DNA of 42,276 nucleotides from Candidatus Eiseniibacteriota bacterium (GTDB taxonomy: Bacteria; Eisenbacteria; RBG-16-71-46), in NCBI GenBank assembly GCA_025357055.1, contig JANXPZ010000058.1, positions 1 to 42,276 of the forward strand, in the 5' to 3' direction. Below, one piece after another: positions 18,121 to 26,500 of this stretch. Positions within the stretch are counted from its first letter, which is position 1, and each line of letters opens with the position of its first letter. Below the pieces are notes generated by a model. It was not told the DNA's origin and made no database searches. It worked only from the letters and a program-made list of their open reading frames with translations. A program made the position numbers and the translations under genes.

Positions 18121-18994
18121 GACCGCGGCCGGCCCGGCGCGCGCTGCCGCCGGCACGGCCGGGCCGCTCGAGAGCCCGCTCAAGCCGCGCCTGATGCGCA
18201 TCGTCGAGGCCTGGGACGAGACGCCGGACGTGCGCAGCCTGCGGCTCCAGCCGGTCGACGACGGCCCGCCGGTGCGCTGGCTGCCCGGACAGTTCGGCGA
18301 GTTCTCGGTGTTCGGCGCGGGCGAGGCGGTCTTCACCATGGCGAACTCGCCGTCGCGCGGAGAGTTCGTCGAGTGCGGCTTCCGCGCCCTCGGCAAGGTG
18401 ACCTGGGCGCTCCGCGACCTCGCGGTGGGCCAGGTCATCGGCTACCGCGGCCCCTACGGGAACTCCTTCCCCGTGGACTCGTGGCGGGGCAAGGACCTGG
18501 TCTTCATCGGCGGCGGCATCGGCACGGTCGCGCTGCGCGCGCCCCTGCAGTGGGTGCTCGACCACCGCGGCGATTTCGGCGAGATCGTGGTGCTGAACGG
18601 CGCCCGCAGCGTCGCGGACCTCTGCTACCAGAAGGAGATGCCCGCCTGGGCGGAGGTGCCCGGCGTCCACGTGGTCCGCACGGTCGATCCGGGCGGCGAG
18701 ACCCCGGGGTGGGACGGCGAGGTCGGCCTGCTGCCGGCGGTGTTCGAGCGGCTGGGCCTGGCGCCCGGCGGCCGCATCGTCGTCACCTGCGGCCCGCCCG
18801 TCATGCTGCACTACCTGTTCCAGTCGCTCGAAAAGCTGAAGTTCCCGCCGGAGGACGTGGTGACCACGCTCGAGAACAAGATGAAGTGCGGTCTCGGGCT
18901 CTGCGGTCGCTGCAACGTCGGGCGCCTGTTCGTGTGCGTGGACGGTCCCGTATTCACCTGGGCCCGCATGCAGACCCTGCCCAGGGACTACTAG
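18107..18994 (+). CDS. FAD/NAD(P)-binding oxidoreductase, AsrB/HydG/FlxA-like
   Basis: A 295-residue protein of the ferredoxin-NADP reductase superfamily. It has an FAD-binding barrel (PGQFGEFSVFG, FTMANSP, GYRGPYGNSFP), a nucleotide-binding segment FIGGGIGTVALRAPL (about 133), NGARSVADLCYQKEM, and a C-terminal cysteine cluster in MKCGLGLCGRCNVG and VCVDGPVF for an iron-sulfur centre. In Flx-Hdr and sulfhydrogenase complexes this subunit oxidises or reduces NAD(P)H. AAGGAGG lies before the ATG at 18107, which is 14 bp inside the preceding gene. It gives the operon its likely pyridine-nucleotide port. Confidence 0.9.
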   Translation: MSSAETAAGPARAAAGTAGPLESPLKPRLMRIVEAWDETPDVRSLRLQPVDDGPPVRWLPGQFGEFSVFGAGEAVFTMANSPSRGEFVECGFRALGKVTWALRDLAVGQVIGYRGPYGNSFPVDSWRGKDLVFIGGGIGTVALRAPLQWVLDHRGDFGEIVVLNGARSVADLCYQKEMPAWAEVPGVHVVRTVDPGGETPGWDGEVGLLPAVFERLGLAPGGRIVVTCGPPVMLHYLFQSLEKLKFPPEDVVTTLENKMKCGLGLCGRCNVGRLFVCVDGPVFTWARMQTLPRDY

Positions 18995-19006
18995 GAGAGG
19001 AGAGTC

Positions 19007-19906
19007 ATGCGTTTGGCCCGCGAGTTGGAGGAGGAGCTCGGCTCGGAACACTGGACCGAGGAGGTGCTCGAAGAGGCGATCTCGCACCCCACCGAGGAGT
19101 TCCTGCGGAAGGACCGGCTTCCCCACATCTGGTGCCCCGGCTGCGGCATCGGCGTGACGACCAACGCCTTCGTGCAGGCGCTGACCGAGGCCGGCGTGGA
19201 CCGCGACAAGCTGGTCATGGTCTCGGGCATCGGGTGCACCGGGCGCGTGTCGGGCTACATGGACTGCGACACCTTCCACACCACGCACGGCCGCGCCATC
19301 CCCTTCGCGCTCGGCCTGCACATGACCAATCCCGATCTCAAGATCGTGGTCGTGAGCGGGGATGGCGACCTCATGTCGATCGGTGGCAACCACCTGATCC
19401 ACGCCGCCCGCCGCAACCCGAACATCACGGTCATCTGCGTGAACAACTTCAACTACGGCATGACCAGCGGGCAGTGCGGACCCACCAGCCACCACGACGC
19501 GCGCACTGCCACGACGCCCTACGGCAACACGGAGTACCCGTTCAACATGCCCCTGCTGGTCGGCTCGGCAGGCGCGACCTACCTGGCCCGCTGGACGGTC
19601 CTCGACCTGGGCCGGGTGCGGCGCTCGATGGTCGAAGCGCTCCAGCACAGGGGGTTCGCCTTCGTCGAGGTCATTTCGCCGTGCCCGATCTACTACGGCC
19701 GCTTCAACAAGCGGGGCGAGGCCGTCGACGAGCTGCGCTACTACCGGGACCATTCCGAAGTGAAGGACTTCGCCCCGCTCGAGGAGTGCAACCTGAGCCT
19801 CAGCGGGAACATCGTGGTCGGCAAGTTCATCGACAAGCAGCGGCCCACGCTCTTCGATCTGGTGGCGACGGAACAGACCCAGCGGGCCCAGGCCCGGAAG
19901 AAATAG
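19007..19906 (+). CDS. korB: 2-oxoacid:ferredoxin oxidoreductase beta subunit, first copy
   Basis: A 299-residue thiamine-diphosphate-binding subunit. It has WCPGCGIGVTTNAF (cluster and TPP region, about 42), SGIGCTGRVSGYMD, THGRAIPFALG, and the TPP-Mg motif GDGDLMSIGGNH (about 118). The loop after NYGMTSGQ reads CGPTSHHDARTATTPYGN. The usual KorB pattern is GGQ followed by SPTTP, as nearly kept in the second copy (GGQNAPTTP), so the substrate pocket here is altered. It lies 12 bp after the FAD/NAD subunit with AGGAGAGGAG as ribosome binding site. A different 2-oxoacid from that used by the second copy is a reasonable inference. Confidence 0.92.
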   Translation: MRLARELEEELGSEHWTEEVLEEAISHPTEEFLRKDRLPHIWCPGCGIGVTTNAFVQALTEAGVDRDKLVMVSGIGCTGRVSGYMDCDTFHTTHGRAIPFALGLHMTNPDLKIVVVSGDGDLMSIGGNHLIHAARRNPNITVICVNNFNYGMTSGQCGPTSHHDARTATTPYGNTEYPFNMPLLVGSAGATYLARWTVLDLGRVRRSMVEALQHRGFAFVEVISPCPIYYGRFNKRGEAVDELRYYRDHSEVKDFAPLEECNLSLSGNIVVGKFIDKQRPTLFDLVATEQTQRAQARKK

Positions 19907-19915
19907 GAGTCGGCG

Positions 19916-20485
19916 ATGGATGCGAAGAAGAAGCACATCGAGGTGCGGTTGAGCGGCTTCGGCGGCCAGGGCCTGGTGCTCGCGGGCATCGTGCTCGGGC
20001 GCGCGGCGGCCGTCCACGAGGGCCGCAACGCGGTCATGGCCCAGAGTTACGGGCCCGAGTCGCGGGGCGGCGCGTCCTGCGCCGAGGTCATCATCGACGA
20101 CGGCGACATCGACTACCCCCACGTGATCGCCCCCGACGTCGTGCTCGTGCTCTCGCAGGAGGCCTACGTCAAGTACGGGAAGAACCGCGACGCCGGCGTG
20201 CTGATGATCGCCGAGAAGGACATCGTCGAGCTCGACCCCGTCGCCGAAGCGGGCCGGAAGGTCCTGCGCGTGCCCTTCACCGCCATCGCCGAGAAGGTCG
20301 GGCGCCGCATTGTGCTGAACATGGTCGCGCTGGGCTTCCTCTGCCGCGCGACCGGCGTGGTCAGCCGCGAGGCCCTGCGGGAGGCGATCCGGGCGTCGGT
20401 GCCCAGGGGCACGGACGAGCTGAACCTGCGCGCCTTCGAGGCCGGGCACGATTATTCCGAGGGTCCGGCGGAGGCCGTGCGATGA
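19916..20485 (+). CDS. korC: 2-oxoacid:ferredoxin oxidoreductase gamma subunit, first copy
   Basis: A 189-residue CoA-binding gamma subunit, with the family opening SGFGGQGLVLAGIVLG, the QSYGPESRGG motif that follows, and LVLSQEAYVKY. It completes the KorABCD set in this operon and ends with a 4-bp overlap (GATGA) on the hdrCB start. The second copy (30991-31560) is also 189 residues long, with GYGGQGVVLI and QSFGPEARG. Ordinary for its family. Confidence 0.92.
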   Translation: MDAKKKHIEVRLSGFGGQGLVLAGIVLGRAAAVHEGRNAVMAQSYGPESRGGASCAEVIIDDGDIDYPHVIAPDVVLVLSQEAYVKYGKNRDAGVLMIAEKDIVELDPVAEAGRKVLRVPFTAIAEKVGRRIVLNMVALGFLCRATGVVSREALREAIRASVPRGTDELNLRAFEAGHDYSEGPAEAVR

Positions 20486-21861
20486 CGCAGCAGACCCTCG
20501 CGCCCGGCCACCAGGCCACCGATCACGAGGCGGAGGACCGGCCGATCCGCGAGATCGAGCGGCAGAGCGAGCAGAACCTCTGGGCCTGCTACCAGTGCGG
20601 CCGCTGCACGGCGGACTGTCCGTTCTCGCTGACGCCGAGCCTGGCCGTGCGGCTCCTGCAGCTCGGGCAACTGGACGAAGCGCGCAAGCTGGCCACGACC
20701 TGGGACTGTGCGAGCTGCTACTCCTGCCAGACCGGGTGCCCCAAGGGCGTGAGCCCGGCGCGGCTCATGAAGGCGCTGCGCGCGCTCGACGGCGGCCAGG
20801 CCCCCGCCGTCTTCACGCGTCCCGCCGACCTGCTGGGCCGCAACGGGGATCCGCTCCCGCTCCAGCCCGCCGCACGGCCCCGCTGGGCGCCGCGCGCCCG
20901 GCTCGCCGCGTGGACCCGGCGCATGCGCGCACACGCGCTGGCCTCGATGCCGCGCGCGTTCCCGCTCATGAGCGCGATCGCGCCGCTCAGCAACCGGATG
21001 ATGAGGCTGCCGGGCGCGCGGCAGCTCGCCCACCTCGTCCTGGGCGTGCACCGCGACCGCCAGCTGCCGAAGTTCGCCGCCCAGTCGTTCCCGGCCTGGT
21101 TCGCGCGCCATCAGCCGCTCGGCGACGGCCGGCGCGGAGCGGTGATCCTGTTCCACGACGAGTTCATGGACTACAACTACCCCCAGACCGGCATCGCGGT
21201 GACCGAGATCCTCGAGCGGGCCGGCTACCGGGTCGAGCTGTTCCGCGGCGTCTGCTGCGGCCGGCCCATGATCTCGAAGGGGTTCGAGGACGGCGCCTCG
21301 GTCTGCGCCGTGAAAAACGTCCCCATCCTGCACGAGGCCGCGAGCCAGGGCGTGTACATCGTGGGCTGCGAGCCGTCCTGCCTGCTCACCCTGCGCGACG
21401 AGTACCTGCACCTGGTGCCGCAGGGGCTCGAGGCTCAGGCCCGCGTGGTCGCGAGCCAGGCGTTCCTCATCGACGAGTTCCTGGTCATGCTGCACGCCAA
21501 GGGAGAGCTCAAGCTCACCTTCCGCCCGGCCGACACGCTGCGGCCCGTGCTGTTCCACGGCCACTGCCACCAGAAGGCCTTCGCGGACGCCACCAAGAGC
21601 GTCCAGTTGCTCGAGCTCGCCGGCTACGACGTGGAGTTCCTCAACGCGGCGTGCTGCGGCATGGCCGGACTTCACGGTTTCGAGAAGCGGCACTTCGAGG
21701 CCTCGCGCGCCGCCTGCGAGCGTTCCGTGCTCCCGGCCGTGCGCTCACGGCCCGACGCCGACCTCGTCATCATGGGAGTCTCCTGCCGCCAGCAGATCGA
21801 GCAGTTCGCCGCCCGCCCGGTCCGCCATCTCGTCGAAGCCGTGCGCGACGCCATCGCCTGA
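20482..21861 (+). CDS. HdrC-HdrB-like fusion with two CCG domains
   Basis: A 459-residue protein joining an HdrC-like ferredoxin part and an HdrB/GlpC-like part. The N-terminus has CYQCGRCTADCP (about 36-47) and CASCYSCQTGCP (about 77-88), two 4Fe-4S sites. After a variable Arg/Ala-rich region come two cysteine-rich CCG segments: GVCCGRPMISKGF with GCEPSCLL, and GHCHQKAF with NAACCGMAGLHGFE. CCG domains bind non-cubane 4Fe-4S clusters and reduce disulfides in HdrB; in GlpC they serve quinone-linked dehydrogenases. It is the last gene of the operon and the likely exit for higher-potential electrons. The true acceptor is unknown. No transmembrane segment is evident. Confidence 0.85.
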   Translation: MTQQTLAPGHQATDHEAEDRPIREIERQSEQNLWACYQCGRCTADCPFSLTPSLAVRLLQLGQLDEARKLATTWDCASCYSCQTGCPKGVSPARLMKALRALDGGQAPAVFTRPADLLGRNGDPLPLQPAARPRWAPRARLAAWTRRMRAHALASMPRAFPLMSAIAPLSNRMMRLPGARQLAHLVLGVHRDRQLPKFAAQSFPAWFARHQPLGDGRRGAVILFHDEFMDYNYPQTGIAVTEILERAGYRVELFRGVCCGRPMISKGFEDGASVCAVKNVPILHEAASQGVYIVGCEPSCLLTLRDEYLHLVPQGLEAQARVVASQAFLIDEFLVMLHAKGELKLTFRPADTLRPVLFHGHCHQKAFADATKSVQLLELAGYDVEFLNAACCGMAGLHGFEKRHFEASRAACERSVLPAVRSRPDADLVIMGVSCRQQIEQFAARPVRHLVEAVRDAIA

Positions 21862-21881
21862 CGCGCCCCGCGCCCCGCCCG

Positions 21882-22334
21882 TCAGCCCGGTGGCCGCCGC
21901 CGCGCGTGGATGGCGCGGTCCAGCGCCTCCAGGAAGTTCGAGCGATCGCGCGGGTCGAAGGGCGGCGGACCGCCTGATTCGATCCCGGCGCTGCGCATCT
22001 CGGAGAGCAGGTTCCGCGTCGCCAGCGCGTCCCCGATGTTCGACTCGGTGAACGGCCGGCCGGTCGTGCCCAGCACATACGCGCCGGCGGCGAGGCAGCG
22101 GGCGGCGAGCGGGATGTCCGCCGTGATCACGATGTCGTCGGCCACGACGTGCGCGACGATCCAGTCGTCCGCAGCGTCGAAGCCCTGGTCCACGACTTCG
22201 AGGACGATGTCCGGACCGCCCGGGATCCGCATCCAGGAGCCCGCCACCAGGGTCACGCCGAGGCCGTAGCGCTGCGCGACCCGGTAGACCTCCTGCTTCA
22301 CCGGGCAGGCGTCCGCGTCAACGTAGATGCGCAG
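21882..22334 (-). CDS. yaiI: YaiI/YqxD (DUF188) family protein, apparent CTG start
   Basis: A 150-residue PIN-like fold protein of unknown function, widespread in bacteria. Members normally begin MRIYVDADACPVKQE. Here the codons for RIYVDADACPVKQEVYR are present, but the codon at the initiator position is CTG (22334-22332). An in-frame TGA lies eight codons upstream with no ATG, GTG or TTG between. GGGAGGG on the coding strand (22342-22348) is correctly spaced from this CTG. A start at GTG 22301 would remove the conserved first strand and the acidic DADAC motif. VVADDIVITADIPLAARCL and the GRPF-TESNI segment confirm the family. Either a CTG start or a single-base sequencing error explains this. 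Confidence 0.85.
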   Translation of the reverse strand: MRIYVDADACPVKQEVYRVAQRYGLGVTLVAGSWMRIPGGPDIVLEVVDQGFDAADDWIVAHVVADDIVITADIPLAARCLAAGAYVLGTTGRPFTESNIGDALATRNLLSEMRSAGIESGGPPPFDPRDRSNFLEALDRAIHARRRPPG

Positions 22335-22398
22335 GGTCGGGCCCTCCCGGGGTCACGGTCCGACCGCCGCGCGGACGGCCGAAGCGCTCCCGCATCCG

Positions 22399-23322
22399 TC
22401 AGCGCGGCAGGTCGAGCGACGCGGACGCCTCGCGCAGCACCTCGGCCGAGCGCAACAGGTCCGCCCGCTCCGTGTCCGTCATCTCGGGCTCGAGCACCTG
22501 CTCCGCCCCCGCCGGGCTCAGCACCGTCGGCAGCGACAGGGCCACACCGGTGAGACCGAGCGCGCCCTCCTGGACCCGCGCCACCGTCAGCACGCGCCGG
22601 GCGCCGCGCAGCATCCACTTGAGCAGCGTCGCGGTGACCAGCCCGATGGCGTGCGTGGTCGCCCCCTTGCGCCGGATGATCTCCTGGCCCGCGCCGCGGA
22701 CCTCCTCGGTCACGCGGGCCTGGCGCCCCTCGTCCCAGCCGGCCCAGTCGCGCAGCGGCAGCCCTCCCACCCGCACACCCGACCACAGCACCACCTCGGA
22801 GGCCCCGTGCTCGCCGACGACCTGGCCGTGGATCGAACGGGGGTCGAGATCGAGTTCGCGCCCCAGGATCTGCCGCAACCGCGCGGAATCGAGCATCGTG
22901 CCCGTGCCGATCACGCGGGAGGCCGGGAAGCCCGAGGCCCGCGTCATCACGAGGGTCATGACGTCCACCGGGTTCGTGACCATGACGATGATGCCCCGCC
23001 CACCCTGCAGCTGCCGGCCGATCCCGGTCACGATCCCCGCATTGGTCGCCAGCAACTGGAGCCGCGACTGCCCGGGGGCGCGGCCAACGCCCGCGGTGAC
23101 CACCACCGCGTCGCAGTCACGCATCTCCGCGATCGTGCCGGCGCGCACGCGCGCCGTGGGGTAGAACGCCGAGCCCTGGAGGAGGTCCATGGCCTCGCCC
23201 TCGGCGACGTCCGGCCGCGCATCGTTGAGGATCAGTTCGCCCGCCGCTCCGAAGTGGAGCAGCGAGAGGGCGGTGCTCATGCCCACCCCGCCGGTGCCGA
23301 TGATGCCGATCTTCACGCGCAT
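22399..23322 (-). CDS. Lactate/malate dehydrogenase family protein, probably malate dehydrogenase
   Basis: A 307-residue NAD-dependent 2-hydroxyacid dehydrogenase of the LDH-like MDH group. It has the Rossmann motif IGIIGTGGVGMS (about 5-16), MVTNPVDVMT, GTMLDSARLR with the substrate-binding Arg, and the catalytic His in VGEHGASEV (about 176). At the specificity loop it reads GVGRAPGQSR; lactate dehydrogenases have Gln (Q-K-P-G) and malate dehydrogenases Arg (R-K-P-G), so malate/oxaloacetate is favoured. The ATG at 23322 follows GAGGA. It stands 64 bp upstream of yaiI on the same strand. Confidence 0.88.
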   Translation of the reverse strand: MRVKIGIIGTGGVGMSTALSLLHFGAAGELILNDARPDVAEGEAMDLLQGSAFYPTARVRAGTIAEMRDCDAVVVTAGVGRAPGQSRLQLLATNAGIVTGIGRQLQGGRGIIVMVTNPVDVMTLVMTRASGFPASRVIGTGTMLDSARLRQILGRELDLDPRSIHGQVVGEHGASEVVLWSGVRVGGLPLRDWAGWDEGRQARVTEEVRGAGQEIIRRKGATTHAIGLVTATLLKWMLRGARRVLTVARVQEGALGLTGVALSLPTVLSPAGAEQVLEPEMTDTERADLLRSAEVLREASASLDLPR

Positions 23323-23502
23323 GAGTGGGTCCTCGATTCGCTGGAGGTGTGCGGACGGCTGCGGCGGGGAACATAGCGCAGAATGGCCGTGGCGAGCGAC
23401 CGGCGCACGAGGGCGGCCGGGAGGTGGCCCTCGCCGATCGTTGCGGGCACGAGCCGCCGGGAAGCGGGCGCCCGCGGGAGGATGAAAGGGCGGTGAGGCC
23501 GC

Positions 23503-23548
23503 GCGCCCGCCGCCCGGCGTCGCTGGGACGCCGTCGGGCGGCGGGCGC
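23503..23548 (-). terminator. Terminator hairpin of the LTD/PLD gene
   Basis: GCGCCCGCCGCCCG (23503-23516) and CGGGCGGCGGGCGC (23535-23548) form a perfect 14-bp stem just beyond the minus-strand stop at 23556. No clear U-tract follows on the minus strand, but position and stem strength favour termination. Confidence 0.6.
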
Positions 23549-23555
23549 TTCGCGC

Positions 23556-26500
23556 CTACTTGAGCAGCAGCATCTTCCGCTGCTGAACGACCTTCCCGAC
23601 CTGCAACCGGTAGAAGTACACGCCGCTGGCGATCCCCTTCGCGCTGAGATCGACCCGGTAGCGTCCCGCGGCCTGCGGCTGGTCCACGAGCTTCTGCACC
23701 TCACGGCCCTGCAGGTCGTACATCCGGAGCGACACCTGCTGCGCCACGGGGATCGCGTAGACGATGCTGGTGGAGTTGCGGAACGGGTTCGGGTAGTTCT
23801 GCGCCAGCATCACGGCTCGCGGGACACTCAGGTCGATCTGCTCGACGTCGGTCACGCGCACGGAGTCGGTCCCGCCGTACTGGTAGTAGCGGGCCGAGAA
23901 CTCCTGCAGGTACTGGTTGGCGATGTCGGGATCGTGGAGGATGAACGTGTTCTCGTTGTTCGAGTTCTCCGCCGAGCTCGACCAGTTGTGGGAGCCGGTG
24001 AGGGTCACGCCGTCCCAGGTCGGGTTGTCCGCGTCCACCAGGAGGTACTTGTGGTGGAGCAGGCCCGAGCCGGTCTTCAGGTGCACGTCCACTCCGGCGG
24101 CGACGAGGTTGGCGTACTCCGAGCCCGAGTCGGTGCCGTTGTCCAGGTCCCCGCGGACCTTGAGTCCCGCCGTCTTCTGCGCGATCAGGGCGCTGGCGAT
24201 GTCCGACCGGGTCAGCGTCAGCAGCTCGAAGCCGACGGAATGCTGGGCCGCGTTGATGGTGGAGATGATCTGCCAGTTCGCCCCGTCCGACGGGCTGAAA
24301 TAGCACGATGCATTGCGCCCGCCGATGACGAACTTGTGCGGCGTGTCGTCCAGCTTGCGCGCCCCGAAGCGCGAGATCGCGGCGTTCGGCGTGTCGGTGC
24401 TGCTCCCCCACATCTCGTTGAACTCGAGCGTGTAGACGACGGCGAGCGACTGGTCCTGGATCTCGATGGCGTTCTGGTAATCGGCATTGGTGCCGGGATC
24501 GGTGAGGTTCCACGACCCGGTCCACACCCAGGTGCTCTCGGGTGCGCCATCGCGCGCGTCGAACACCAGGAACTTGTTGTGCATGAGCCCGGCGCCGTAG
24601 TTGATCGGGTCGAACCTGTCGTCGATCAGCGGGATCCCGCCGGCGGCGACCGTGTTGAACCCGAGCGTGTTCCGATTGTCGGCCTCGCAGATGACGCGCA
24701 CCTTGACGCCCCGGTTCCTGGCGCTGACCAGGGCGTTGGCGATCGTGGTGCCCACCGTGCCGCTCATGCTGTAAAGGGCGCCGTCGATCGAGCGCTTCGC
24801 GTTGTTGATGCGCGTGACGAGCCGCGCCGGCAGGTCCTGGTTGCCGTTGGCCGGGTGGAGCCAGGCCAGGCTCGTGTTCACGCCCTGGTTGAAGTAGGCG
24901 TTGATCTCCCCCGTGACCTGCGCGGGCGAGGCGGTGCAGAACAGGCGGGTGGTCGAGAAGTTGGTGCCGTTCACGTCACCCGATCCGACGCTGTAGTGGT
25001 AGACGGTCGCCGGCGTGAGCCCGGGGAGGGTCACGTCGTGCGCGGTCACCGGGTTCGTGTCCACGACGCTGTCCCCGAGCGCCGCGGTGAGCCCATAGCG
25101 GACGATGCTGGTCGAGGCCACGTCCGTAGTCCAGTGCAGCTGCACCGACGCCGGCTGGAGGTGATCCTCGTAGGGCGTCGTGAGGATGATCGGGCCCGGG
25201 TGCGCGATGATGTCGTCGGGCGAGCGCGGGGAGATCTCGTAGTCGGCGGTGTACGGCGGACCGGGCGCGGGGGTGCCGGGCTTGTACTGCTTGAGGATGC
25301 CGATCACGTCGAATACGCTCGGCGTCGGCGGATAGCTGACCGGGATGTAGATGTCCGTCGTGCCGGAGGCGTCGGTGATCGTGGAGGTCACCGAGTTGTA
25401 GGCCACGCCGTTGATCCGGATCAGCCGGCCCTCGTTCGGTTCCGCGCCGTCCGGGTGGAACGTGGCCTCGACGTCGGCGCAGGTGACGACCAGGGGCTCC
25501 GGAACCGGCCGGCCCGTGGTCAGCACCTGGAGCGAGGCCCAGTCAGGCTGGAGCTCCGTCAGACCGCGGAACTGCGCGATCGACCCTGTGACGAGGACGC
25601 TGTCGCCGGCCACGAGCGTGACCGGAGGCAGGCCGTACGCGAAGCAGTCGATGCCCGCCGTGCCGTCCTGCACGTAGAAGTCGGTGTTGGTGGCACCGGT
25701 CCAGTTCACGGTGACGGTCCCCGAGACGGTCACCTCGGAGCCGACGCCGAACGGCGCCGTCGCCACCCCGTTGGCGTCGTTCACGTGGACGCTCACGATC
25801 GGGACCAGCTTCAGCGCGCGGACCTTCGGCTGCCGGACGACCTGGGTCAGCGTACCGGACGCGACAGCAGTCCGCAGCGTGAAGGTCCAGGTCCCGCTGC
25901 TGGCCGGCGCGGTCAGGTTCGATACGGTCACAAGACCGCTGTCCGCGGTGGTGACCGCGGCGCCGGTGACGAAGAGGGTGTCACCGACGATCGAGGGCGT
26001 GGCACTGGCGAAGGCTGTTCCCGACAGGGCGACGTCCGCCAGCAGGTGAGACCAGGACCAGTCCGACGGGACCAGGATCGCCAGGTCCGTCAGCGTGTAG
26101 GCCGAATCCTGGGCGACGGAGAACGCCAGCGACGGGACAGCGTGCTCGGTGAAGACCGTGACCGGCGCGGCGCTGCCGCGGCCGGTCCCGTTCCCACCGG
26201 CAGCGAAGGCGGGCTCGGGAGGGTTGCTGCTGTTCTGGGGGTGGCGGCCGTAGGTCTGTGCGACGAAGTCACTGCCGTTGACGTTCGTGTCCTGCCCGTT
26301 CCCGGCGAGCTCTTCCGCACCACCCGCCGCGAGAGAAACCGCGGTGGAACCTGCGGTCGCCTTGCGCTCGACGCTGTTGCCGTTGGCGCTCGTACCGTGG
26401 TTCGGCGCCGCCACACCGCCCTCGGGATTGACCGCGCTCCCCCAGCCCACCTTGTCCACCTCGACGGCCGAGGCGTCGATGATGCGCTCGTGGCCGTTGT

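Noticed and set aside
17891-20449. 852-codon open frame antisense to the kor/hdr genes
   Set aside because: It spans several sense genes with intact motifs, and its product is low-complexity Asp/Val/Gly/Leu/Arg. This is a GC-rich shadow frame.
18373-20481. Long N-terminal extension in frame with the HdrCB gene
   Set aside because: The extension is Arg/Gly/Pro-rich and overlaps korB and korC; the ATG at 20482 fits operon overlap and domain start.
12101-21861. Interpretation as a sulfite-reducing or hydrogenase operon
   Set aside because: AsrA/AsrB-like and MvhD-like subunits are present, but there is no AsrC/siroheme subunit and no NiFe large or small subunit.
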